From Dipteris shenzhenensis (lineage: Eukaryota > Polypodiophyta > Polypodiopsida > Gleicheniales): a stretch of DNA of 64,000 nt. The stretch is from NCBI GenBank assembly GCA_047967505.1, contig CM106539.1. One strand, 5' to 3'. Position numbers and translations under genes: made by a program. Shown one piece after another: positions 52,971 through 63,990 of this stretch. Under the pieces are notes generated by a model, which ran no database searches, had not been told where the DNA came from, and saw only the letters and a list, made by a program, of their open reading frames with translations. Every line of letters begins with the position of its first letter. The first letter of the stretch is position 1.

Positions 52971-53465
52971 TTGCATGGATACTGTGATAGCGACTATGTC
53001 AGAGATCATGAGACCAGGAGATCGACACAGGGATATGCATTTTTCCTTAGTCAAGGTGCTATATCATGGTTGTCAAACAAACAACCAACCATTTCTTTGT
53101 CTTCGACTGAAGCAGAATATAGATCACTCACTACAGGTGCATGTGAGGCTATATGGCTCAGAAGACTATTGTTAAAAATAGATTACTTTGATGAGTCAAA
53201 GCCAACAACAATATACTATGATAATCAATCAGCTCAAGCATTGGCCAAAAATCTAGTATATCACTCCAGGACAAAGCACATTGATGTCAGATAGCACTTC
53301 ATTAGAGAAAGAGTGTTACTTGGTGACATCACACTGTAGCATTGTGATAGCAAAGAAAATATTGCAGACATCTTTACCAAACCACTCAGTAAAGAGCTAT
53401 TCGAGAAACACCGACTAGCTCTTGGTTTGATGCAGATGAAGGACATTCCCATTAAAGGGGTGTGA
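52971..53465 (+). pseudogene. Copia-2 RNase H
   Basis: [44 protein letters not shown] and TKHIDV carry the catalytic D, E, D, D. A TAG precedes it and two more follow within the C-terminal HFIRERVLLGD region. The polypurine tract GAGGGAAGG adjoins the LTR at 53554. Confidence 0.85.
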
Positions 53466-53553
53466 TGGAATGTAATGCTCAATCCTTCTTCGATTCCCCA
53501 GGATCATCATCTTGAGGGAAGGCCTACTTCATGATGTTGATCTTGAGGGAAGG

Positions 53554-53809
53554 TGTTGAGAGTTCACGCTCAACATCATGTGATCATTCGTGCATAGCAC
53601 CATCATGTGATCATATGTGCATAGCACTAACCTTATAGAGTGCTATAAAGGAAAGGGTTAGATCCCCTAACCCTAACCTAAAAGGGTTTGTATATATTCT
53701 ATTTTTTCAACTAAATCTAGTGTACAGTTAGTCATTTGTGGTGTGCTCTCTAGCTATGCCCTCTCTCCTCATCTCCACTCTTCTCCTCTCCCCTCTTCAT
53801 ATTTTGTTA
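53554..53809 (+). repeat. Copia-2 3' LTR
   Basis: Matches 46459-46715 with about a dozen differences by eye; ends TGTTA where the 5' copy ends TGTCA. Followed by GCCTC, the target duplication. Confidence 0.92.
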
Positions 53810-55247
53810 GCCTCTTTAGGAAAGGGATGCTGATGTTGCTTGCCCATCATGCAAGCTTCACATACATTGGGCAGATCTGCAATTTCTAGTAGGTCTGCAA
53901 TCATTCCACTTTTATGCATCTCCTTAAAGAGCTAAGGTTTAGATGACCAAACCTCTCATGCCACAGCTTAGTGTTCTTCACATTGGCTTGAGCACTGAAA
54001 GCTGTAGATGTTGTTGCGCCGTGTACCTTTACCAACGACCTTCCCTTGAAGATCCAAAATCTGTGCGCCATTCTTATCGAAGTGAACTTTGAGGTCCCGA
54101 TCCGTGATCGCAGAAATGGACAACAAGTTCCTCTTGATGTCTGGCACATAAAGAACATCAGACAATTGTTTTACAACTCCATCTAACTTGAGAGCAATCG
54201 TACCTTTTCCTTTTGCTGGACATTTTGCATCATTGCCGACTGCTACCAGGATGTCATTCCCTACCGGCTGTAGAGAGGTATACCAATCCTTTCGGCTGGT
54301 CATGTGGCGCGATGCACCACTGTCAATAATCCACGGTTCATTTGTAGGTACATGAACTGCCTCTGTGTAAATCTCCTCAATTGCTATGAACAGCTCTACT
54401 GGTACTACCTCCACGCTATTGCTGGACTCTTTCTTTACTCCGTTCTTCTCATCTGCAATCTTCTTTTGGCACTCATTCTGCTTGTGCCCTGCCTTGTTGC
54501 AATAGAAGCACTTGATCTTCTTCTTTCTCTTTTTATTCATCAGAAGAATATGGGTTACCGGAGTCCTTACCGTTACCTTTCTTTGATCCAGCGTAGAAAG
54601 TCGAATCTTCTCTAGTCCTCGTCTTTTGATGCATCTCCTCCTCCAAAAGCATCGCACTGAAATTCTCAAAGTTGAGGGGCGGATTTCTGTTTTGCATATT
54701 CAGCACCGTAACAAGACCGTCATACTTTGGTCGGAGAATCCGTATGCATCCTCGTGCTAGATTCTCACTAATGATGGTGATGCCAATCGCAGTCATCTGT
54801 TCACACAGATTCTTCACCCTGGTGATGAACTTCTCTGCCGTTTCAGACTCAGACAATTTCTCGTTCACTAGTTGAGTCTCCAGATTCTGAATCCACGTCT
54901 GATTCGTGGTCTCCTACTGATTTTTCAAAACCATCCATGCCTCCTTTGCTGTGGTGACATGTTGAATTAATGCCATGACAGAATCACTTACATTGCAGAC
55001 AATAGAACACAACGCATCTGCATTTCTTCTTGTCCACGTGAGAATCTCATCCGCAGTTGGTACTATTTGTTGTGCTGCATTGGCCGAATTTGGGAATCGG
55101 TTTCAGGTCCACCCCAGTAGCAGTATCCCAAAGCTCATACGCACTTAGGATGGTCTTTATCGTGAACTTCCAGAGTGGATAGTTAGTGCCATCCAACTTT
55201 CTGCTTTCACTGAACGGTGGGATTTGCAGTCTTGCGGGCTGGGCCAT
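53810..55247 (-). pseudogene. gag: Copia-1 gag, protease and integrase N-terminus
   Basis: ATG 55247 begins MAQPARLQIPPF, then YPLWKFTIKTILSAYELW, a copia gag start. 54868-54533 gives KLSESETAEKFITRVKNLCE. The zinc knuckle is CFYCNKAGHKQNEC, then the protease active site PWIIDSGASRHMTS with the intact DSG, and VLYVPDIKRNLLSIS. LWHERFGHLNLSSLRRC begins the integrase zinc domain; the frame then ends at the Copia-2 insertion. Several frame changes break it. Confidence 0.85.
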
Positions 55248-55306
55248 CTCTCACAATCTACTCGCAAAAACAGAAACACACTGCCAAATCTTCTTGCTAG
55301 AGTCCA

Positions 55307-55319
55307 GGCTCTGATACCA
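55307..55319 (-). promoter_or_regulatory. Copia-1 primer-binding site
   Basis: GGCTCTGATACCA on the + strand, the exact complement of the tRNA-Met site TGGTATCAGAGCC, adjoining the 5' LTR. Confidence 0.95.
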
Positions 55320-56037
55320 TGTAAGAAAACAATACAACGTCTGTGCTCAACAGATAACAGGATCTCGTACGCAAGAGAGAAAAATAGATAGTATGGAGAA
55401 TCAAAATTTTGATTACTGTAGAACTGATGCAATAGATGGCACTGCCTCCCAGCCGTGCGCTCCTGTGAAAGAAGCTTCGATGGCATGCTAGAAATAGTAG
55501 AAGACGAAGGCTAGATGCTAAGGAATCGGGGTTGTTGTAGCCAATTGATAAAATGGGCTTCACGGTCTTGCTCTTATATAGCCACCAGTCGTAGTCGGTT
55601 AGACCCAATTGGGTGACCCCGACCTAGTCCGCCCAAAACGGTCGACTGGGGGTCGTAGGCCATCGACCACATGATAGAACCGGTGCGCAAAATAGAGCAA
55701 CTAACCTACAGTCTCTGTTCGGCCCGGAGCCATCCGGGATAATTTGAGGCTCCAAACGGGCCTCGCAACCCGAGTGGGCTACCCCGGGAAATGCTCCGTC
55801 TACCCTTAGTGCGGTCAGTCATGGGATGCCTTCCCACACTTAGCCTAGTTGGTGATGTGCCAACTCTATCTAAAGCCGTCCAGCCATTAGGCCACACATG
55901 GCCCCCATCTGGTCTCCAAACCAGGACCGACCGGATAACCAAGCTACTCAAATGCCTTCTCCTCATATGGGGGACTTACAAGTAGAGTTAGCTGGTTCCC
56001 GCATAGTTTCACGAGAGTGGAGCATTGATATCTAACA
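55320..56037 (-). repeat. Copia-1 5' LTR
   Basis: Partner of 43173-43881. It ends GATATCTAACA, followed by CAGTC, the target duplication. Confidence 0.9.
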
Positions 56038-57860
56038 CAGTCCTCCAAGCGGTTTGAGTCTTCAATGGTCTCTAATCGACAGCCAGTTCTTGTACGCATG
56101 CTACTACTAGCATTCCGTCTCTATTGTTTCCATATGTTGTGAGAGCTCTTTCTCCAAGAATACAGAGTTATGTAGTGTTGTGATCCTCTTATCGTGTTCT
56201 CTGTATTCCTTCAGTAGATGTTGCATAGTTGTTCATTCCTATTTTCCCATAGCATTTGCACTGTGTTATGATGCTACACATTGGCGATCACAATGCGCAT
56301 TCTTACTATGCATGAAAGGAATTTGTGATTTGGCGATTAACTTGCTTATAGGGTGTTTTGCAAGCTCATGTCATCCTCTCCTTTTTTTCCCTTTTGAGGC
56401 ACTTCACATGGAAGGTTGCATGCATCGGCATGCACTCAAGTAGAGGCTCAAGAGGAGATTGCAACGGTGAGGCATCATATTTGCAGCTTTCAAGATGACC
56501 TCCAGCAGATTCAAACAGATCCCCAACACCCTGCTTACGGTCAAGCAAGTGCAAAAATCCCCATGAAGAATCTCATCTAGTGGTCTTGGTAGTGCATCCT
56601 GCACTTGCTATCTTTCTAGTAGGCATGCATGCGAGCACGCTCACAAGGCCCTCCTGATCCTTTGACACCAACGACACAGTTACGAGATGATAGACGAGTG
56701 ATCCCGAGCATGGAGATGTTATGTCTCAGGGCTCTCCAGGAGGAGTTGACCGTCATCAAGGAATGCCTTCACATTCACTCTCACTGCCAAGGCTACATTC
56801 AGAGCAGCGAGTATGGGTCTCGTTGGATGGATGTAGGGTGTTGAGTGCATCCTCATCTTCGACAATGGTTTTGGTTGCTTCTCACAACCTCTTTGGTCAA
56901 GGAGTAAGACCACCAAACGTTGGAGGTGTAGCAATGGCAAGTCAAGTCAAGTATGCAGAGTATAATCATTTAATTAGCTTCAAGCACCTCTGCTACTGCT
57001 GCATTATATGTTGCTGCTCATAGAGATCAAGTTAATTATTAAACAAAATTGACTTGGCCTGCTATATAGTATAAACAAAAGAGGTACATGTCTATTGACC
57101 CTATATAGGGCCTTGCTACTATTCATGGTCATTCCTCTAACACTATTGTTGCTCATGGACACTCTTCAGACACCTCTTCTGAAGCAGATCGGTTTTTGAA
57201 AAAGTTTTATAATAAGCACAAGTCGTTTCTTGGGTTACCTGATCCCCCCTCATTTGAAACTTTGGTAATCCAGCACCCATCTACGCAAGAAGAACGTTGG
57301 CAATAGCAATTGCCATAGGGTGTGTGGATTGAGGAGATTCTTCCTACTAAATAGTGGCCTGAGCATCAGTCGGTGGATTGGTCAAGGCTGCATCCTTTGT
57401 AGTGGTTGATGAATATGGAGCAGGATCGGAGGTTGAAGCTCTAGTTGCGGAAGAGGCAACAAGAGACTGCTGATGCAAGTTCAAATGGAGCTGAGCCTAC
57501 AAAGCAGTTGTGCGGATGGAGTTTCATGAACACAGTGATGCAGGACCAAGCAAAGTTGGGGTAACTGGTGCACCTGGACAATGCATTTCCAGCTCAGATG
57601 AAGAGTAGAGATCCGGCGATGGCTTTTGGGTGGCCTCATAGGATAAAAAGCACTCGGAGTGCGGTGTGCTACTGCACAAGTAGGTGATGACAACCTAGGA
57701 GGCATAAACAAGTGATGACAATTTGATGTTTTCTTCTTCAATTTCGGATAGATTCGAAAAGAGATGCTTCTTTTCATGTGTACTTAGTGAAGGATTGTGA
57801 CAACTCTACTCCACTTGGTTCTCTGCTGAGGCTATGCCCAAAATGATTGTTGCACTGATG
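56038..57860 (+). mobile_element. Ty3-A2: deletion derivative of the Ty3-A family
   Basis: Resumes the LTR begun at 43087 (to about 56260), then follows Ty3-A internal sequence: leader, ORF0, gag start at 56629 (MRARSQGPPDPLTP, like 2540) up to about 56960. The gag core, protease, RT, RNase H and integrase are missing. After unrelated sequence, the end of the third ORF returns at 57184-57608 and a 3' UTR segment at 57825-57855. No 3' LTR is found. Because it was split by Copia-1, it is older than that element, and it sits in the Ty3-C LTR. Confidence 0.78.
57184..57608 (+). pseudogene. Ty3-A2 remnant of the third ORF
   Basis: Encodes FLKKFYNKHKSFLGLPDPPS and then VWIEEILP and MNMEQDRRLKL, aligned with the Ty3-A frame at 9610-9990. 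Five or more TAG codons break it; at 57305 and 57400 the Ty3-A codons are CAG and CAA. It ends in ISSSDEE followed by TAG at 57606. Confidence 0.65.
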
Positions 57861-59254
57861 CACATACTAGCAGCAAACAAGTAGTGCCCCATGTTGCTTT
57901 GCAATGTTGAACGTGAATATTGCAGCTCTGGCTTAGCATCCCCAATTTTTCCCGTGAAGCTCTTGTCAGACGTCCAAATTTTCCACCGTGCATTGTCCAT
58001 TGTAGGAAGCAGTACATAAATGTAAATGGTTCCTTTAGTTTTTTAATTTTTAAATATTTCATTCATTTTATCGTTATTTCTTTTCATTCATACATCTGAG
58101 AGAGAGAGAGAGAGAGAGAGAGATTTTATTCCTTCTTTTTGGTCTCTTTTCTTTCTTGAGTTGTTTGTTTATTTTTGCTTAGTCACCTTGTTCCTTTTTT
58201 TTTAATGGTTATCTTTCCCTTTTGTTTAATTGATGTAGCTGCTCATGCTTGGGCACTAATGATGAAATAAGCATTGCTTTGCTTGCTAGGTATGTCTACT
58301 TTCTATTTTTCAAAAAAAAATTATTAGCTCATTTTTCTTCTCTTTTGCTTTCTCTTTTATTTACACTGTAGAATTTTGGACTTTAGAATGATAAAATTCT
58401 GAATTTCTATGATTGGATATATTCTAGCCTTACAAATGTGTGTGTGTGTGTATAATCAACTCAAATTGCCACTTCACCAAAAGTAATAGGTATTCAAAAG
58501 TTCAAAAAACTTAGATAAGTATGCACGAACCTTTGCAAGACAAAGCATAATTTGATTATTTGCATAGAGTCAAAGATGCAATCAGCTTGGAATGCCACAT
58601 CACTAAATTAAAAGCCATTCAAAATTGGAAGAACTTAAACAAGTATGCAAGAATCATTTAAAAACATTTTTTTTGGTAATTTGCCATATTACTATAAGTA
58701 AAAAGCAAATGTTTTTGCAATCTACCATATTACTATAAGTAAAAAGCATCCATACGTCCAATGCATGATTGGGTGTAGGCTATAGTCATTTTTTGTGAAG
58801 TTTAGAGAATATGTTGCATATGGATAACTTGCTCCTCGTAACTTATGCATTGCTCAATGGAATTTGAAATTTTGGTGTCTAAACTAATGTACACATTTTG
58901 ACTTGAAGTTGAGATCAAAACATTACACTATTAGCATCTTGAATAAGATCATTAAAATATAGCCAATGCTATCATCCCTTTGAAGTAGGTATCTTGGATT
59001 ATGTAGTATATCCAAAATATTTAAAAACATCGTGGCTCACTTTCAAAGTAGTCGTCGAGATCGCCCAAATTGGCAAAGATGATAGAAGAGCCATTTGGAT
59101 CCTGTATATGTATAACACAAGAGCTATTTGAAGATAGAGAGAAGATTGAGAGAATCAGCATATGCCTTGGTGCCATATGGGCCCAAGTAGTTGTAACGAA
59201 AGAGAGAGAGTGGTACAAGGAATAGGGTTGGCCCTCCCTTCAAAAGGTGACATG
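57861..59254. other. AT-rich sequence, possibly part of the Ty3-D LTR
   Basis: No supported gene. It holds a (GA)n tract at 58102-58124, a short (TG)n at 58438 and a 40-bp duplication around 58670-58745 (TTGCCATATTACTATAAGTAAAAAGCA). The 5' LTR of Ty3-D must start somewhere in or before this stretch, but its partner LTR is outside the window. Confidence 0.5.
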
Positions 59255-59262
59255 TATAAAAG
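59255..59262 (+). promoter_or_regulatory. TATA box of the Ty3-D LTR
   Basis: TATAAAAG about 355 bp before the primer site, in the expected direction. Confidence 0.45.
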
Positions 59263-59614
59263 GCCAAGTGGTTGACTTTGGTCTCCATTGTTGTATGCAA
59301 CCTTTAAGGAATACAAGCTCTCTTCATGATCATGCATTGAGAGTGAGGTTTTCTTGCTCTCCTTGTTTGCCTTTGGTGTTTGCCACAGTCCCCCTTCACC
59401 TTCCTCTCCTTCTCCATCCCGTTCTCTTCTTCCCTCCCCCCCCCCCTCTCTGTCTCACCCCCTTCTTCTCAGTGGAAACCACATTGCAACGATCCGATAG
59501 GCACTCAAGTGAAGGCTTTAATATGCAATTCTCCCACAAGGATTAGCAAGGGAATGAGGAGCTCTGCCGACACACTTCCAGAATCCCCACAGTCTCTGCC
59601 AAACAACACATCTT

Positions 59615-59640
59615 TGGCACCGCTACTGGGGAGATACGAG
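59615..59640 (+). promoter_or_regulatory. Ty3-D primer-binding site, tRNA-Asp-like
   Basis: TGGCACCGCTACTGGGGAGA resembles the plant Ty3 site for tRNA-Asp (TGGCGCCGTTGCCGGGGA) with a few transitions. It follows AACAACACATCTT, the LTR end. Confidence 0.65.
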
Positions 59641-60789
59641 GTATGCTTTTGCGTTTGTTTAGCTTCCTCCCATAAATAACCCATCGCACATGTTCTTAGT
59701 CCTTGTTAGTGGAGATTAGGAGTGGATTGGAAGTGAAAAAGAGTGAAGAAAGAGTGATATTAGAGTAGAAAAGCTTATTTTTCAATGTTCTATCCATAAA
59801 GCCATTTTTCATGCATTTGAGCTTGTTTTTTGATGTTTGTTTATACAATAAGGTAGCTAGCATGATTGCTAAGTTGGCTGTAGTGTTAAATCCAACTAAA
59901 AACACTTGAAAATGAAAATTGGAGTGGAGTTTCAAAGTGGTTTTGGGTGCTTGACGGTCCAACTTGTAGAAATCACTTGTTGGTGTGCCAAAAGTTATTG
60001 TTTTGTGATGTTTTTTGTTTGTGGTAGGTAGTTTAGTCCTTAACAAGGCCCCTATGCACACAAACTTGGAACAAAGCTTGAAGAACCACTAGGAATCATC
60101 AGAAGAGAGTCGGTGACACTACATGTTTTTAGACAATTCCTATCCTAACAACCCATCTCCTTAGTCTTTATCCCCCCGACCTAACACATGTCGGTCAACT
60201 AACCTGCCACCTTAATTTTGACTTTTTAGGAGTTGCTATCTCGCCGCCCTCATAGGCGTTGACCCAGTGCCATAACCATGATCCCTCTAACTGGGTGCCA
60301 TTTTGGTATCCCTCCGAGGCAAGCTATCCCATCGATGGGGTTAACCCTATGACTGTTGCCATCTTTCCATCCCATCGACTTTGAGTTATCTCGCTGCCCA
60401 TTCTTTTAATGTTAACCCGCCAACTCGATAGCATACCAACCCCAACCCAACTTGCACACACATGTCATCTGCTATCCTTCCGACCAACACTTTAAGGCTA
60501 ACCTCTAACCCGATGGCATAGAGCAAACCCTCCGACTAGAGGGATAGCTCTGGGAACAAATTCTATGACAAAAAAGATAGAACTAAATTTGAGGTAGGTT
60601 CTATAATCTCATACATGCATTTGAGGTCTGTCCAAGGGACTTGAGCTTGACAACAACATTTTAGACTACATGCAGCTCACCTTTATCTCGAATTTTGGTT
60701 CAACTCCAATAGAGAGTTCAATTCGCAAGTCTCACTTAGTATTAGGGCCTTGACGTAGTGATCCCTCTAGTTTAGATGACTCTGATAGC
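59641..60789 (+). other. Ty3-D leader
   Basis: About 1.15 kb with no supported gene. 60170-60560 has a higher GC content with many CCAACCC and CCGAC phrases. Confidence 0.5.
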
Positions 60790-61348
60790 TTGAATGAGCA
60801 AATGCAAGAACCCACTGGTTCGAGTGCCTCCGAAGCCCCCTACACCAGCATAGCTCCACCTCATTCTCCTTCTCCTTCCATGGCCTCTAGATTAAGGGGG
60901 ACTATATCCAACATGTTTGGATGGTTAGGCCAAATGGATTCAACAAAATGGAGAACCCTTTCGCTTCAGTATGCCCACAAAAAGTGGAGACCATCGACAA
61001 CCCATCCTTGAGCCACAAGGCAGGGACTAAGGCCACTTTTGTGGACTTAGGACCCATAGTCTCACTGGGTGCCTTGACCCAGAGCGCATGGAAGATGAAG
61101 CCCGGTGGATGAGGGACTTTGCAAGACAAAACCCTGGCCTTGGAAACTCACAAGACTTCCAATAGGGAAACCCTTATGAACCTCTGACCTTCCATGTGCC
61201 CCCAACATTTACCGTTAGGCCACAAGCCACCGGATATGTGCCCTTACAAGTTCCACCCTATAGACCAATGCAAGGAGCGTCCATGCAGATGCCTGGTAAC
61301 CCACTCCCTCAGGGAGTCCGATAGTTTACTCCCACAATTACAACCCCA
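60790..61348 (+). pseudogene. Ty3-D gag N-terminal region, frameshifted
   Basis: ATG-like start of a Ser/Pro-rich frame (MQEPTGSSASEAP, then FGWLGQMDSTKW), which shifts near 60920 and again before 61349. It is probably the N-terminus of gag or a matrix-like part. It is not strongly conserved with known domains. Confidence 0.4.
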
Positions 61349-63216
61349 ATGTTTGGGGGAGTAGGCCATACATCCCCAATGTCGAAACCGGTGAACCAAA
61401 GGATCTTGCTACCAGGGCAAGGCTTGAGGCTACCTCTATGTCCTATTAGGCCCACAACAATTCCGCCTTCTCAAGCTTCCCAAAGAGTGCTATCAGATGA
61501 GGCGATGCGCATCTTGGTGGACACACTAGGAAGGGGGGCTGCTCCACCCTCGGCTATACCCCATATTTCTAGCAAAGGTAACACCAATCCCTCTAGGAGT
61601 CGACCCATAGCCATCTCCAAGCTGATAACTAAATTTCTCAGGAAAGGAGATCTGATCTCCCACGTAGGGCGATTTGAGAGAATATGTGAAGCATTCGGTG
61701 CTCTCAGAGATCTAGAAATGGTTAATGCATTCAGCCTCAACCTAGATGGCAAGGCAGTCCAATGGTATAAGGCACTCAGCCCTAAGGAAAAAGTCAACTG
61801 GGAGGCATTGTAGAAAGCCGCCTTCATGGTAGGGTTCACCCCTAGTGGTCACAGGTGGAGCCCGATTAATCAATTGTATGAGTTGAAATAGAATGAGAAT
61901 AAATCCCTTTGAGACTACATTGCTAGGATCAAACACCTCAATTCCCATTGTGAACCTTATGAGAGGATGACAACACGACTATTGCCATGCTTCCTCATCA
62001 GATTGGCAGACCCGCTGCTGCATGACCATTTAATGGTTATGAACCCCACTTCTTTCAAACTCTACAGCAAGGTAGCCCTCTATATAAGTGATAATATAAT
62101 GGATAAGGACATCAAGGACAAAGTTACAACTCTGTCCAAGGTATTACAAACGATAAGGTCTTCCAGTACTATGGAGCCTACCAAGAAAGAGGATAAAGAC
62201 TTTAAGGGTTTAGACATGAGCAAGTTGGCCTCTAGTCTACTGAATTAGCTGGGACAATAGTGGAAGTTAGGAACCTCCAAGAAAACACCGAGTAACCCCC
62301 ACTTATTCCTGATAAGAGACAATGTTTGGTGTGGGGTATACAATGGCAATCACCCCTCAAATGAGTGCCCCTACCTCAGAGTAAGGCGAGCCCTCTATTG
62401 TGCAAACTGCTATAGATGGGGGAACCACAACACCTATCATTGCCGATTTCCAAAGATCCTTCCCCAACCGATTGAATAGCCGAGGCCCCCTCATTGCCCC
62501 ACCCAACTCGATGAATGCACAAGGAGCCCCTCTAGCCATCCAGACCAAAATAGGGCACAACATGCTCCATTACTTCCCCACATACTAGGTCTCCAACAGC
62601 CCCCACCTCATATAACTCTAGTCAACCAAGTATTGGTGGAAGAACTAACTAATGATTGGGAAGAGCCTGATCATGATCATAGTCATCCCCTCTATGATCC
62701 TCATGAGGAAGGAAGTGGCATCATAAGTCACTACCTTTTACATGAGGATCAACATGTCCTAGTATATCAAACAGTGCCAATGGGCTTGAAGGCAAGAGAC
62801 ATGAATTCCTTGGCACGAAGGCCCTCAATCCAATGTTGTCAAGGTCCACACAAGGCAAACTAATGCTCGTATAAGGGTGCGACAAAACCTCCTATATCAT
62901 GCTTTAAATACCAAGGGCCACACTTTTTAAAGGATTATCCATACAGGGTGGTCTCGCCCACAACAAGTCCCAATCCCTTGTGTGCTAGATGCAGTGTGGA
63001 GCATTTATTTAGGGATTGTCCCCTAAGGAGGCCAGTGACCTTGATCACCCCACTCAAGAGTACTAGCATCAGTTTACTAATTATTGAATGCAAAGGATGT
63101 TTCAAGAGGACTCAATGCTCCGGAACCCAAGAGAGGAGGAAGACCTCTACTGCTTTAAGGAGCCACTATCAGTGGGAAGGGAGACCTCATAGGAACCGTG
63201 TGATATTGCCGAGTTA
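61349..63216 (+). pseudogene. gag: Ty3-D gag with two pairs of zinc-knuckle motifs
   Basis: One frame with nonsense codons at 61811, 61888, 62246 and elsewhere. The capsid core: SKLITKFLRKGDLISHVGRF, FSLNLDGKAVQWYKAL, then MVGFTPSGHRW, IARIKHLNSHCEPYE, LLPCFLIRLADPLL. Knuckle pair 1 at 62326-62445: CGVYNGNHPSNEC (Tyr in place of the second Cys) and CANCYRWGNHNTYHC. Pair 2 at 62895-63020: CFKYQGPHFLKDY (two ligands changed) and CARCSVEHLFRDC. The first pair mirrors that of Ty3-A. Confidence 0.75.
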
Positions 63217-63368
63217 GCAGCCTTCCTCTCCAAAGAGGTCAAGATGCCAATTGCATCCTTGTTAAGGGGGAATCCTACCCTCTAGTGAGACCTCTCAAGT
63301 GGGTGAATGGGCAAATCTTGGCCCAAGGACCTACCAACCCCAAAGAAAAAAAGAATTGACTTGACCTG

Positions 63369-63990
63369 ATGCTATTAAATAAGGACCTCCTACTACCTAA
63401 GGTTCCGATCAATAAATTAGGCCAATACTTTGAAGGTGATGACATTAATGCAGCTACCCCCATAACCTACCAGAACCAAGAGGTTGACACAATCATAGAT
63501 GGGGGAGTAGGTGTGAGTGTCTGCACCAAAAAATGTTGGGAAACATGGGGGAAACCTTCCCTTGAGTGAGAACCCAAGCTAGTCGATGGCAAAACATGGG
63601 GGAAACTTTCCCTCGAGTGAACCCAAGCTAGCCGATGGCAAAAATGCTGAACCCTTGGGAGTTCTCATGGGTATTAACATTAAGGTACTTGGCTTCATGT
63701 ACCCCATTTAATTTGTGGTTATGGACTTCACCCAGCAGCCCAGATATGAAGCCATCATAGGAAGCCCCTTCCTATGAATGTCCGGACTCTTACATGATTG
63801 GCACACAAACAATATCTACTTATGCCATGAGGAGCAAATCATGCAACTGAACTTGCACACATACAAGGCCCACCCACTGTCAAGACACCTATTTGCTGGG
63901 GAGTCCGACACAACAGATAGGACTGCATCCCTGAAACTATTCCAAACTTGTGAGAGAGAATGCAGTAGGAAGGAGGTAGATGAGTTTTGG
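63369..63990 (+). pseudogene. Ty3-D aspartic protease
   Basis: LLNKDLLLPKVPINKLGQYF leads to the active-site strand TIIDGGVGVSVCTKKCWE (DGG type, as in Ty3-A and Ty3-B). After a tandem duplication at 63541-63640 comes MDFTQQPRYEAIIGSPFL, the C-terminal signature. Stops and a frameshift break it, and it continues toward the window end. Confidence 0.7.
63541..63640 (+). repeat. Tandem duplication in Ty3-D protease
   Basis: Two copies of about 50 bp, each AACATGGGGGAAAC, TTCCCT, GAGTGA, AACCCAAGCTAG and CGATGGC, with four or five differences. It inserts into the protease frame and brings a TGA stop with each copy. Confidence 0.85.

Larger units (their letters stand above)
46459..53809 (+). mobile_element. 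Copia-2: Ty1/copia element inserted in Copia-1 integrase
   Basis: LTRs of 257 and 256 bp starting TGTTGAGA; perfect tRNA-Met primer site; 5-bp target duplication GCCTC on both sides. It has a very long leader (about 2.5 kb), then gag, protease, integrase, RT and RNase H. Gag and protease share a frame broken by TAG stops; two frameshifts follow. It is the youngest layer of the nest in order of insertion, although it is decayed itself. Confidence 0.93.
43173..56037 (-). mobile_element. Copia-1: Ty1/copia element split by Copia-2
   Basis: Read on the minus strand. LTRs of 709 and 718 bp; exact tRNA-Met primer site; polypurine tract; gag, protease, integrase, RT and RNase H in copia order. Target duplication TAGTC/CAGTC (one mismatch) within the Ty3-A2 LTR. 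The integrase N-terminus is separated from its core by the 7.35-kb Copia-2 insertion. Several stops, frameshifts and a changed RT active site make the copy dead. Confidence 0.9.
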
